Shown: positions 51,287 through 59,111 of the stretch, piece after piece | How positions within the stretch are numbered: the first letter of the stretch is position 1 | Layout: each line of letters begins with the position of its first letter | DNA from: CAVTJX01 sp963735175 | GTDB lineage: Bacteria; Electryoneota; RPQS01 | Direction of reading: 5' to 3' | DNA length: 64,000 nt | Assembly: GCA_963735175.1 (NCBI GenBank) | Contig: CAVTJX010000016.1 | Span: forward strand, 868,001 to 932,000 | Position numbers and translations under genes: made by a program | Notes under the pieces: model-generated | Seen by the model: only the letters and a program-made list of their open reading frames with translations | Told to the model about the DNA's origin: nothing | Databases searched by the model: none

Positions 51287-52111
51287 CTACTTTCCCTGAA
51301 ACTGCGGCGGACGCTTTTCGAGGAAAGCCGCCATGCCTTCCTTCTGGTCCGCCGTCGCAAACAATAAATAGAAATTCTTGCGCTCGAACTCAAGGCCTTC
51401 GGACAGCGGCGTCTCAAAGCTCTTCAGCACAGCTTCCTTGGCAAGCCGCACGGCTACGGGCGGCATCTGCGCAATCTCTCGCGCCAGCGTCTGCGCCTCG
51501 TCGAGATACAACTCCACGGGCACGACGCGGTTCACCAGTCCCGCCGCCAGCGCCTCGTCCGCGCGCAGCGGCCGCCCCGTCAGCACCAGCTCCATCGCCC
51601 GCGCCTTGCCCACGGCGCGCGTCAGCCGCTGTGTTCCGCCGGCGCCGGGCATTACGCCCAATTTAATCTCCGGCTGCCCGAACTGCGCGGACTCCGAGGC
51701 CATGATCAGATCACAAAGCATCGCCAATTCACAGCCGCCGCCAAGGGCGAAGCCCGAAACCGCAGCGATGAGCGGCTTCTTAAAGCGGCGGATGCGGTCC
51801 CACTTGGCAAACTGGTCGCGCCGCAGCATCTCCGTCGCGCCGGCTTCGGCCATATCGCCGATGTCAGCCCCGGCGGCGAAGGCGCGCGCGTCACCCGTCA
51901 GCACCACCACGCGAATGGCGTCGTCGGCTTCCAGCGCGTCCAGCGCCGCCACAAGATCGTCCATCACGGCCAGATTCAGCGCGTTGAGCTGCTGCGGGCG
52001 ATTCAAAAAAATCGTCGCCACGGGCGGCGCGTTTTCCACGCGAATCACTGTGTAATCGCGTGGCGCCACGCTGGTTACTGGAAGGGGGGCCACGGTGGCG
52101 TTACTTGACAT
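51287..52111 (-). CDS. PaaF-like enoyl-CoA hydratase
   Basis: A 274-residue crotonase. Motifs: TIFLNRPQQLNALNLAVMDD, GDARAFAAGADIGDMAE, KPLIAAVSGFALGGGCELAM (first catalytic region) and LPEIKLG-type QPEIKLGVMPGAGGTQRL with the catalytic Glu in PEIKLG. Similar to PaaF 2,3-dehydroadipyl-CoA hydratase. The start chosen is ATG 52111 (MSSNATV), which overlaps the previous gene by 11 bp; the longer frame reaches into that gene. General beta-oxidation function is an alternative. Confidence 0.82.
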   Translation of the reverse strand: MSSNATVAPLPVTSVAPRDYTVIRVENAPPVATIFLNRPQQLNALNLAVMDDLVAALDALEADDAIRVVVLTGDARAFAAGADIGDMAEAGATEMLRRDQFAKWDRIRRFKKPLIAAVSGFALGGGCELAMLCDLIMASESAQFGQPEIKLGVMPGAGGTQRLTRAVGKARAMELVLTGRPLRADEALAAGLVNRVVPVELYLDEAQTLAREIAQMPPVAVRLAKEAVLKSFETPLSEGLEFERKNFYLLFATADQKEGMAAFLEKRPPQFQGK

Positions 52112-52406
52112 ACCGGGTGCTGATTTTCTGCATGAGCGCGGGGAATTTCTCAAGTTCCATCACCGGGCGGATGCGCATGCGCGTATGGTCGTTCGCCCAC
52201 GGCGCGATCAGGTCGTAAATCTCCTCGGCCGATTCCGCATTGAGGAGCAGAAAAAAGCCGCGCGTATCGGGAAACATCCCGCCCGTCACGAACTTGCCCG
52301 ATTTCGTGACATTTTCGATGAGCGCGGCGGCGTTCTTCCGCAGCACGATCACGTCTTCGTTCTTGAAGATCGTGTTAAACGCTTCAAATTCACAATGCAG
52401 CAACAT
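52101..52406 (-). CDS. YciI/muconolactone-isomerase-like small protein
   Basis: A 101-residue protein of probable dimeric alpha-beta barrel fold: NEDVIVLRKNAAALIENV, GKFVTGGMFPDTRGFFLLLN, AESAEEIYDLIAPWANDH and the C-terminal strand MRIRPVMEL. These features resemble YCII-related or muconolactone Delta-isomerase proteins. GGAGG precedes ATG 52406. Placed between two crotonases in the aromatic-type operon. Catalytic role unknown. Confidence 0.6.
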   Translation of the reverse strand: MLLHCEFEAFNTIFKNEDVIVLRKNAAALIENVTKSGKFVTGGMFPDTRGFFLLLNAESAEEIYDLIAPWANDHTRMRIRPVMELEKFPALMQKISTRYVK

Positions 52407-52455
52407 ACAGCCTCCTTAAACTCTTGATTAATGCCACCACTCTATAAAGCCCGCC

Positions 52456-53313
52456 CTAAATCAACGGATGTTCACGCAGCAACTGCTCGCGAATCGCCGC
52501 ATAATCCGGCTTGCGCTTGTCGTTGAAGGCGCTCACCGCCTCCCGCGTCTCGCGGCTGTCGGCGTGAATCGCCAACCAGTCGCGGGCGTGCCCCACCGTC
52601 AGCGACCACGAAAAATCGCGCCAAAAATTCAGTTGCTGCTTCGTGTAGCGCGTACACTCGGGCAGCTTGTCGGCCAGCTTCAGCGCCAGAGCATCCACCG
52701 CGCGGTCCAGCTCCCAGCGCGGCACGACTTCGTTCACCAGCCCCCATTCATGCGCTTTCCGCGCCGGAATCTCCTCGCACAACAGCAGCATCTCGCGCGC
52801 GCGCCGGTCGCCGATCACGATGGGCAGCCACTGCGTCGCCCCGCCCGCCGCCACGCTGCCGTGCGCCGCCCCCACCTGCCGCAGATAAATATCGTCTGCC
52901 GCCACGGCAAGGTCGCAAGCCAGGTTGAACTCGTTGCCGCCGCCCACGACGATGCCGTTCAGCCGCGCCACTGTCGGCTTGCCGATGTTGCGTAACCGGT
53001 CGTGCGCCTCGACGAACGCCCCCATCCATTTCCAGTAGTCGTGCGGGCGCGTGAAGAACTGCTGCTGCTCTTCGAGGTCCGCCCCCGTGCAGAACGCCTG
53101 CTCCCCCGCCCCGGTTAACACCACCACGCGCACCGCGTCGTCGTAAGACGCATCCAGAAACGCCGCGCTCATCTCCTTCAGCATCGCAAAGTTAAAGCAG
53201 TTGTACACCGCGGGCCGGTTCAGCGTCAGCGTCGCCCGCGTGCCCTGCTTTTCATAGACGATGAACTGAAAATCGAACTCGGATGCGGGCCGGGCGCAAA
53301 AATCCTCGCTCAT
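52456..53313 (-). CDS. Third crotonase-family protein of the aromatic-type operon
   Basis: A 285-residue enoyl-CoA hydratase/isomerase superfamily member. Motifs: TLTLNRPAVYNCFNFAML, GAGEQAFCTGADLEEQ, KPTVARLNGIVVGGGNEF and HGSVAAGGATQWLPIVIG. The last resembles the GGATxxLP signature of ring-cleaving hydrolases (BamA/Oah), though those are longer (about 370). C-terminus LNFWRDFSWSLTVGHARDW is distinct from PaaF/PaaG. It may act on a cyclic acyl-CoA. ATG 53313 overlaps the EthD stop (ATGA). Confidence 0.75.
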   Translation of the reverse strand: MSEDFCARPASEFDFQFIVYEKQGTRATLTLNRPAVYNCFNFAMLKEMSAAFLDASYDDAVRVVVLTGAGEQAFCTGADLEEQQQFFTRPHDYWKWMGAFVEAHDRLRNIGKPTVARLNGIVVGGGNEFNLACDLAVAADDIYLRQVGAAHGSVAAGGATQWLPIVIGDRRAREMLLLCEEIPARKAHEWGLVNEVVPRWELDRAVDALALKLADKLPECTRYTKQQLNFWRDFSWSLTVGHARDWLAIHADSRETREAVSAFNDKRKPDYAAIREQLLREHPLI

Positions 53314-53618
53314 GCGCGCTCCTGCGTTTCCGCCGTGTAGAACTCCACGATCCCCGGCGCGATGGTTTCCAGATTCTTCCCCGCCGCGGCGTTCTCGGCC
53401 GACTTCATCGCCGTTTTATACGCCTCACGGTCGGCAAAGTCCAGCGTCGTCAGTTGATAGTATTTCACCTTCCCGTCGCGCGGCGGCTGAATCCGCGAAA
53501 CGCGCAGCGCCACCAGCCCGGGAATCCTGCGCGCCAGCGGCAAGTGCGTATCCGCATAGGCGGCGTCAAAGGCCAGAGTATCCGCCGGCTCACGAAACAA
53601 AGCTATCAGTTGGTACAT
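53310..53618 (-). CDS. EthD family protein
   Basis: A 102-residue alpha-beta barrel: MYQLIALFREPADTLAFDAAY, THLPLARRIPGLVALRVSRI (typical EthD H-x-PL-x3-PG motif) and YYQLTTLDFADREAYKTAM. EthD proteins accompany ring oxygenases and ether-degrading P450s, with unknown chemistry. Second gene of the operon, 35 bp after the thioesterase. Confidence 0.82.
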   Translation of the reverse strand: MYQLIALFREPADTLAFDAAYADTHLPLARRIPGLVALRVSRIQPPRDGKVKYYQLTTLDFADREAYKTAMKSAENAAAGKNLETIAPGIVEFYTAETQERA

Positions 53619-53652
53619 AAGATGATCTTTGAGAGCATTAATCTGGATTCGA

Positions 53653-54075
53653 TTACTTCGTATTTCGAATTTCGAATTTCGAGTTTTTGACTTCTTCTGC
53701 CATTTCCCGGATGCGCTGCTTGGGAATCACCACCTGGTGCACGTCGCCATGCGCGATCCGCCGCCCGCGCTCTGTCATTTCAAAATGGCAGATGACATGA
53801 TTCCCTCGCACCCGCGTTGCTGTCGCCACCACCGTCACCGTCTGCCCCACCAGCGCCGGCGCATGATGATGGATAAACAGCCCTGAACCGATCCCGTCCT
53901 CGTGCGCTTCCAGGTAGGGCTCGAGGATCCGCCGCGAGGCCTGTTCGGCATGGTGGCAGGCCCAGTAGGTCGGGTAGAAGGGATGCAGCGGGCGGCCGTC
54001 GAATTCCACCGTCATCTGCGGCGTGACTTCGACCGCCATTTCGACCGTTTGACCTCGTCTAAGCCCTTCTTTCAC
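53653..54075 (-). CDS. Hotdog-fold thioesterase (PaaI/FlK-like)
   Basis: About 140 residues from GTG 54075. Hotdog fold: TVEFDGRPLHPFYPTYWACHHAEQ-type loop, HEDGIGSGLFIHHHAPALVG, TVTVVATATRVRGNHVICHF and GDVHQVVIPKQRI. In phenylacetate operons PaaI-type thioesterases rescue dead-end acyl-CoAs. The longer frame starting at 54147 overlaps the promoter below, so the GTG with GAGGG upstream is preferred. The last codons (NSKFEIRNTK) read through an ATTTCGA heptad repeat and may be a mutationally extended end. Confidence 0.72.
   Translation of the reverse strand: MKEGLRRGQTVEMAVEVTPQMTVEFDGRPLHPFYPTYWACHHAEQASRRILEPYLEAHEDGIGSGLFIHHHAPALVGQTVTVVATATRVRGNHVICHFEMTERGRRIAHGDVHQVVIPKQRIREMAEEVKNSKFEIRNTK
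53661..53684. repeat. ATTTCGA heptad repeats, locus 1
   Basis: Three tandem ATTTCGA units at the 3' end of the thioesterase gene. The same heptad recurs at 54842-54868. Confidence 0.6.
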
Positions 54076-54118
54076 CGGTATTAATCCCTCGTCGTCCGAT
54101 ATGCCAGAGGCTTCGGTT

Positions 54119-54147
54119 AATATACGCGACCCCGCCGCGAATGTCAA
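54119..54147 (-). promoter_or_regulatory. Strong sigma70-type promoter of the PaaA-like operon
   Basis: Minus strand TTGACA (54147-54142), 17-bp spacer, TATATT (54124-54119). The 17 bases CCGGCTTGACATTCGCG are identical to the promoter at 63057-63073. The start would be near 54112, giving a leader of about 37 nt to GTG 54075. Confidence 0.72.
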
Positions 54148-54767
54148 GCCGGCACGCCCGCCAGATAGACCTCAAACCCCGCCGCCACCCGCTCCCGCAG
54201 CGCCGCCGGGTCGATCGCAAAGCCTTCCGCCGCCAACGACGTCACGAATTCCGCATGCGAGCGCCCTGCGCGGTAGTCCGGCATGCGCGGGGGCCGCCGC
54301 AGATAGCGCTCCATCAATTCGGTCGTCCCCGCAAGGTTCAGAATTGCGTGATAGAACACCAGCTCGCGGTTGCGGTAGAGCGCCGTCCCCGCAATCTTCC
54401 GCCCCTGCAGCGCGATGTCCGACGTTCCGGCGTGCGCGAGGCCCGTAACGCCCAGGCTCTCCAGCGCGCGGATGATGATGGCGTTGAAGTCGTGAAAATA
54501 ATCCGCCGAGCGCCCCTGCTCCTTCGCGTAAACGGCAAACGAGACCGCTACCATTTCAGGAGTCAGCACCACTGCGCACCCGCCCGTGCCGCGCCGCAGC
54601 ACCGGCACGCCGTCGGCGGCAATCGCGCTTGCGTTCAGCTCCAGCTCCACATGCGACCCACGCCCGATCACCACCAGCGTCCGCTCCGGCACAAACACGG
54701 CGCATCTCCCCGCCACGCCCTCCACCCGCTCCAACAGCGATGCGTCCGGAAGATCGTAAGCAAGAAT
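54144..54767 (-). CDS. lplA: Lipoate-protein ligase family protein
   Basis: About 207 residues of BPL/LplA/LipB fold: VIGRGSHVELELNASAIAA, VPVLRRGTGGCAVVL (lipoyl-binding RRGTGG), GRSADYFHDFNAIIIRALE and HAGTSDIALQGRKIAGTALYR (catalytic Lys in GRKIAG), ELVFYHAILNL. It attaches lipoate to the E2 of the operon. Start unclear: the frame extends to ATG 54917, overlapping the E3 stop, but the first ~50 codons cross low-complexity repeats; family similarity begins at ILAYDLPDA (about 54767). Confidence 0.82.
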   Translation of the reverse strand: MLAYDLPDASLLERVEGVAGRCAVFVPERTLVVIGRGSHVELELNASAIAADGVPVLRRGTGGCAVVLTPEMVAVSFAVYAKEQGRSADYFHDFNAIIIRALESLGVTGLAHAGTSDIALQGRKIAGTALYRNRELVFYHAILNLAGTTELMERYLRRPPRMPDYRAGRSHAEFVTSLAAEGFAIDPAALRERVAAGFEVYLAGVPA

Positions 54768-54791
54768 CTCAATCCTCCCTCCGTTTCGATT

Positions 54792-54812
54792 CCCCCCCGT
54801 TAACGGGGGGGG
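54792..54812. repeat. C7-GTTAAC-G8 palindrome
   Basis: Near-perfect palindrome of C and G runs around GTTAAC, intergenic-type sequence inside the extended lplA frame. Confidence 0.5.
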
Positions 54813-54841
54813 TAGGGGGGGTGGTGAAATTTCTTTCTGAC

Positions 54842-54868
54842 TCGAATTTCGAATTTCGATTTTCGAAT
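54842..54868. repeat. ATTTCGA heptad repeats, locus 2
   Basis: TCGAATTTCGAATTTCGAT followed by TTTCGAATTT, same heptad as 53661-53684, about 1.2 kb away. Confidence 0.6.
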
Positions 54869-54909
54869 TTTCTTCAGACATCCCTCCGCCCTCATCCCTC
54901 ATCCCTTGT

Positions 54910-56259
54910 TCAGACATGCAGCGGCTTCCCCATCGCCTTGAAACCCGCCTCGGGCACGGTCTCGCTGATCGTCGGATGCGCATGCACTGCCCGCGCCAGA
55001 TCCTCCAGCGTCCCCTCCGTCCGCATGCACATCACGGCCTCGGAAATCAGATCCGTCGCCCGCGAGGCCACCACATGCACGCCAAGCACCTCGCCGTATT
55101 TGCGGTCGGCGAGGATCTTCACGAAGCCTTCCGTCGCCCCTTCCACAATCGCCTTGCTGTTCACCGACATCGGAAACTCGCCCTTCACGCAGTCGATGTC
55201 CATTTCCCGCACCTGTGCCTCCGTCAGCCCCACCGAGCCGATCTCCGGCTCGAGATACAGCGTCACCGGCATCCGCGCGTAGTCGATGGGCTCTTTCAGC
55301 CCCGCGATGTGGTTGACCGCGCACACCCCCTGCGCCGAAGCGACGTGCGCGAAGATCTGCCCCGTCACGTCGCCGATGGCGTACACCCCCGGCACGCTCG
55401 TCTGGCAGAATTCGTTGATCCGCACAAAGCCGTTGTCGAGGTCCAGCGGCACGTCCACCACCGGCGGCAGCACCGCCTTGCGGGTCGAACAGTTGATGAC
55501 GAGGTCACACTCGACGAGTTTGTCCCCCACCTGAATGCCGCCCTCGCCCGGCCCCGTGATCCGGCTCTCCAGCAATACGCGAATCCCCTGCCGCTTGAAC
55601 TTGTCGGCGATGAAATCGCCCAGCGATTCGTCGAGCCACGGCATCAACCGGCTGCCCGGCGCCACCAGCGTCACCTCCTTGCCGATGAGTCGCATCATGC
55701 TCGCGGTTTCGCAAGCCACAGTGTCGCCGCCCGCGATCACCAGCCGCTCGGGAATCTCGCCGCGCGTGAACAGGTCGTCGATCTCCGCCACCTGCGGAAA
55801 CACCAGCGACGACACCGGCGCCACGTCGGGCCGCGAGCCCGTGGCGATGATCACCTGCTCGGCGGCGTACGTCTCGCCCCCCACCGTCACCTGCTTCTCG
55901 CCGTTCAGCGTCGCCTCGCCGCTCAGCACGGTAATCTTGTTCTTCTTCATCAGGTATTCGACACCCTTGACGAGCTTCGTCACGATCCGGTCCTTGTCCT
56001 GCACCGCCCGCGGCCAGTCGAAGCGCAGCGCCGCCGGATCGAAGCCCGTGATGCCAAACGCGTCCGCGTGGCGCATGCGCTCGAAGAGCCGCGCCGCCTC
56101 CATGAAGCGCCGCGACGGCACGCAACCCCAGTTCAGACACATGCCGCCGAGGCGCGCTTTCTCGATAATCGCCGTCTTCATTTCGAGCTGCGCGGCGCGA
56201 ATCGCCGCCACATACCCGCCCGGCCCGCCGCCAATGATAATGACATCAAATGATTGCAT
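54910..56259 (-). CDS. lpdA: Dihydrolipoyl dehydrogenase (E3)
   Basis: A 449-residue flavoprotein. FAD loop IIGGGPGGYVAAIRAAQ, redox disulfide GGMCLNWGCVPSR (CxxxxC; Trp replaces the usual Val and Arg replaces Lys), NAD loop region VIAGGDTVACETASMM (the usual GGGxxG is GGDTVA), YAIGDVTGQIFAHVASAQG and the active-site HAHPTISETV. Reoxidises lipoamide of E2. Ends next to lplA, starts 8 bp after E2. Intact. Confidence 0.9.
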   Translation of the reverse strand: MQSFDVIIIGGGPGGYVAAIRAAQLEMKTAIIEKARLGGMCLNWGCVPSRRFMEAARLFERMRHADAFGITGFDPAALRFDWPRAVQDKDRIVTKLVKGVEYLMKKNKITVLSGEATLNGEKQVTVGGETYAAEQVIIATGSRPDVAPVSSLVFPQVAEIDDLFTRGEIPERLVIAGGDTVACETASMMRLIGKEVTLVAPGSRLMPWLDESLGDFIADKFKRQGIRVLLESRITGPGEGGIQVGDKLVECDLVINCSTRKAVLPPVVDVPLDLDNGFVRINEFCQTSVPGVYAIGDVTGQIFAHVASAQGVCAVNHIAGLKEPIDYARMPVTLYLEPEIGSVGLTEAQVREMDIDCVKGEFPMSVNSKAIVEGATEGFVKILADRKYGEVLGVHVVASRATDLISEAVMCMRTEGTLEDLARAVHAHPTISETVPEAGFKAMGKPLHV

Positions 56260-56267
56260 GGTAGCTC

Positions 56268-57605
56268 CTATCGCAGCAGCATGGACACGGGGTCTTTCAA
56301 CAGCGTCGTCAAATCCAGCAGGAAACGCGCCACCTCGCCGCCGTCGACGATGCGGTGATCGGCCGACAGCGATAGCGGCAGCACGTGCCCCGCCACCACC
56401 GCCCCCTCCTTCACCACCGGCTGCGCCATGATCCGCCCCACGCCCAGAATCGCGACTTCGGGATAATTGATGATCGGCACGCCGTAGGTGCCCGCGATGG
56501 AACCGTAATTGGTAATCGAGAACGTGCCTTCGCGAATCTCCGCCAGCGTCAGTTGCCGCTCGCGCGCCCGCGTGGCGTAGTCGCGGACGATGCGCGCGAT
56601 GTCGAGCACGCTTTTCTGATCGGCGTCTTTAATCACCGGCACGATCAGGCCGTCGGGCGTATCCACCGCGACGCCCACGTTGTAGTAGTTGTGATAGATG
56701 ACGCGGTTGTGTTCGAGATCCAGCCGGCAGTTCAGCTTCTTGTGCTCGCGCAGCGCCAGCGCCACCGCCCGCACCACAAACGGCAAGTATGACAGCGTAA
56801 TCCCCTCGGCGGCCAGCGCGTCCTTCTGCTCGCGCCGCAGCGCCACCAGCTTCGAAACCTCGACCTCTTCGTGCGCGGTCAAATGCGGCGCGGTGAATTT
56901 CGATTGCGCCATGCGCGCGGCGATGGTCTTGCGGATCTGGCTCAATTCTTCGTGCTCCACGCGCTCGCCGAGAGCCACGGGGCGCGGCGCTGGCGCGGGC
57001 ACGGGCCGCTCGCGCGCGGCCTCGGGCGCGGGCGCGGCGGGCCGCACGGGCTTGCCGTTGGTCCCCCCGCCCTGCGCCGCCTTCTGGACATCCGCTTTCA
57101 TCACGCGCCCCGCCGGGCCTGTGCCTTGCAACTTGCGGATGTCCACACCCAGATCCTGCGCCATCTTGCGCGCCACCGGCGAGGCTAGCATGCGCCGCCG
57201 CTCCACCACCGCGTGCCGCCCGCCATTCTCTTCAAACCCTTCCCCCGTCGCCGGCAGGAACGCATCCGTGCGCGCCACCTCGATCTGCCCCACCACGCCG
57301 TAGCCCGGCTCCTCCACCGCTTCCTTGGGCGCGGGCGCCGTCGCGGCATCCGTTTCCGCCGTCTCGCCCTCGGTCTCGAGTTCGGCCAACACGTCGCCGA
57401 CGTTGATCACCTGCCCGACCTTGCCGAACAGATGCTTCACGATTCCCGCTCGCGGCACCGGAATGTCGGCCACCACCTTGTCGGTCTCGACCTTCACCAG
57501 CGGATCGCCTTCCTTCACCGCTTGGCCGCGCGTCACGTGCCACTCGAGAATCTTGCCCTCGTGGATCCCTTCGCCGATATCGGGGAACTTGAATATGAAG
57601 ATCAT
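56268..57605 (-). CDS. 2-oxoacid dehydrogenase E2 (dihydrolipoamide acyltransferase)
   Basis: A 445-residue protein: lipoyl domain residues 1-80 (FKFPDIGEGIHEGKI; lipoyl Lys in VETDKVVADIPVP), Pro/Glu linker, E3-binding domain about 135-175 (LASPVARKMAQDLGVDI), Ala/Pro linker, and acyltransferase domain 215-445 ending with the catalytic LSLSADHRIVDGGEVARF. Layout and lipoyl motif fit branched-chain or general 2-oxoacid E2. Preceded by a lipoprotein gene that separates it from E1 beta. Confidence 0.92.
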   Translation of the reverse strand: MIFIFKFPDIGEGIHEGKILEWHVTRGQAVKEGDPLVKVETDKVVADIPVPRAGIVKHLFGKVGQVINVGDVLAELETEGETAETDAATAPAPKEAVEEPGYGVVGQIEVARTDAFLPATGEGFEENGGRHAVVERRRMLASPVARKMAQDLGVDIRKLQGTGPAGRVMKADVQKAAQGGGTNGKPVRPAAPAPEAARERPVPAPAPRPVALGERVEHEELSQIRKTIAARMAQSKFTAPHLTAHEEVEVSKLVALRREQKDALAAEGITLSYLPFVVRAVALALREHKKLNCRLDLEHNRVIYHNYYNVGVAVDTPDGLIVPVIKDADQKSVLDIARIVRDYATRARERQLTLAEIREGTFSITNYGSIAGTYGVPIINYPEVAILGVGRIMAQPVVKEGAVVAGHVLPLSLSADHRIVDGGEVARFLLDLTTLLKDPVSMLLR

Positions 57606-57614
57606 CAGCTTTTC

Positions 57615-58112
57615 CTAATTCACAATGATCCGTGGCTTCCGGTAATGCCAGTGCTGCACAAAAGTCATATGCCCGCCCGACGACAACTCCAGATACAGCG
57701 TATCGGGCCGGAGCCGGTAACGGTTCACTCCGGCCAGTGCCGCCAGGAAGTCCCGACCCAACGCCGGTGACTCACAGCCGATTTTAGTGCCGCCGAAAGG
57801 ACCGATCGTGATACTGTCACCACTGACGGTAATCGACTGCGCCCATCCCTTGTTGCAATCCACCACCATCGCCCGGTGCTGCGGCTCTCCCAGCGTCAGC
57901 GTAAACCGATCCGCATGCTCCGGATTGATGACCCTCTCCGAGGTTTCCAATGCAACCCAGTACCAGACGCCCGCCATCCCGTCCGGCAGCGTGACCGATT
58001 CCCGCGGCGCGACGTCTGCCGGCAATGCCGCGACCTGCGTGTAACAACCCGTCATAAAGGGCAATGCCAGCAGCAATACCCAACATGCGCGAGATCCGCA
58101 AACGGTTCTCAT
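57615..58112 (-). CDS. META-domain-like lipoprotein within the dehydrogenase operon
   Basis: A 165-residue exported lipoprotein: signal peptide with LALPFMTGC lipobox (Cys23). The domain has GMAGVWYWVALETSERV, FTLTLGEPQHRAMVVDCNKGW and ITIGPFGGTKIGCESP, resembling META/HslJ domains (Asn-Cys-Asn-like turn). Function unknown; META proteins are stress related. It is in the same orientation, 13 bp after E1 beta and 9 bp before E2, which is an odd place for an exported protein. Confidence 0.7.
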   Translation of the reverse strand: MRTVCGSRACWVLLLALPFMTGCYTQVAALPADVAPRESVTLPDGMAGVWYWVALETSERVINPEHADRFTLTLGEPQHRAMVVDCNKGWAQSITVSGDSITIGPFGGTKIGCESPALGRDFLAALAGVNRYRLRPDTLYLELSSGGHMTFVQHWHYRKPRIIVN

Positions 58113-58125
58113 GACAACTCCTCGG

Positions 58126-59111
58126 TTAAGCCTTTGCGACCATCAGTTTTTCGATCTCAAACACCACGCGCTCGGGCGGGAAGAAATACAGGTCTTCGCT
58201 CTTCGGCAGCGGCGGAATCGTGTCCGTGCCCGTCAGCCGCGCGGGCGGCGCTTCGAGGTAATAGAACGCCTCTTCGTTGACGCGGGCAATGATCTCCGCG
58301 GCGACGCCAAAGCTCTCCGGCGCCTCGTGTACCACTAAAAGCCGCCCCGTCTTCTTCACCGATTCGACAATCGTCGCCGAATCCATCGGGATAAATCGTG
58401 CGCAAATCGATCAGTTCGACGGACGCCCCCGTCTTCTTCGTCTCCACCAGCGCCTGCTGCACCGTGCGCACCATCGCGCCGTAGGTGACGATGGTCAAAT
58501 CCGTCCCCTCCTGCAAGACACGCGCCTTGCCGAGCGGTATGCGGTAGATCCCGTTCCGGCACGTCCTGTTTCACCGCGCGGTAGATCCGCTTCGGCTCCA
58601 TGAAGATCACCGGATCGTCGTCCTCAATCGCGCTGATCAGCAGCCCCTTGGCGTCGTAGGGCGTCGAGGGCATCACCACCTTCAGTCCGGGGAAATGCGC
58701 GTAGATCGCTTCGTTGGAATCGCTGTGCAGCTCCAGTGCGCGCACGCCGCCGCCGTTGGGAAAGCGCACCACCACCGGCATCGGCCGCTGCCCGCGCGTG
58801 CGGTAGCGGTAGCGCGCGAGGTGCGACACGATCTGGTTGGTCGCCGGATGCACAAAGCCGTCGAACTGAATTTCCGCGACGGGCCGCAGGCCGTTGATCG
58901 CCATGCCGATGGCCGCGCCGACAATCGACGACTCCGCCAGCGGCGTGTCGAACACGCGCTTTTCACCGTACTTTTTCTGCAACCCCTCCGTCGCGCGAAA
59001 AACGCCGCCCTCGAGTCCAACGTCTTCGCCAAAGCAGAGCACGTTCGGATCGTCGGCCAGTTTCACGTCCAGCGCAGAGGTCACCGCCTGAATCAAGGTC
59101 ATCACGGCCAT
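58126..59111 (-). CDS. 2-oxoacid dehydrogenase E1 beta, two frame breaks
   Basis: Repaired length 327 residues. Motifs: VLCFGEDVGLEGGVFRATEG, VFDTPLAESSIVGAAIGMA, AEIQFDGFVHPATNQIVSH, VEAIYAHFPGLK-type AIYAHFPGLKVVMPSTPYDA, then after breaks LIDLRTIYP and VVHEAPESFGVAAEI. Extra bases at about 58547 (C in DYRIPLG) and 58389 (G before MDSATIVESV) account for both breaks. Pairs with E1 alpha to form the TPP enzyme. Start ATG 59111 overlaps the E1 alpha stop (TGATG). Confidence 0.9.

Noticed and set aside
54916..56253. 445-codon plus-strand open frame
   Set aside because: Exact shadow of dihydrolipoyl dehydrogenase.
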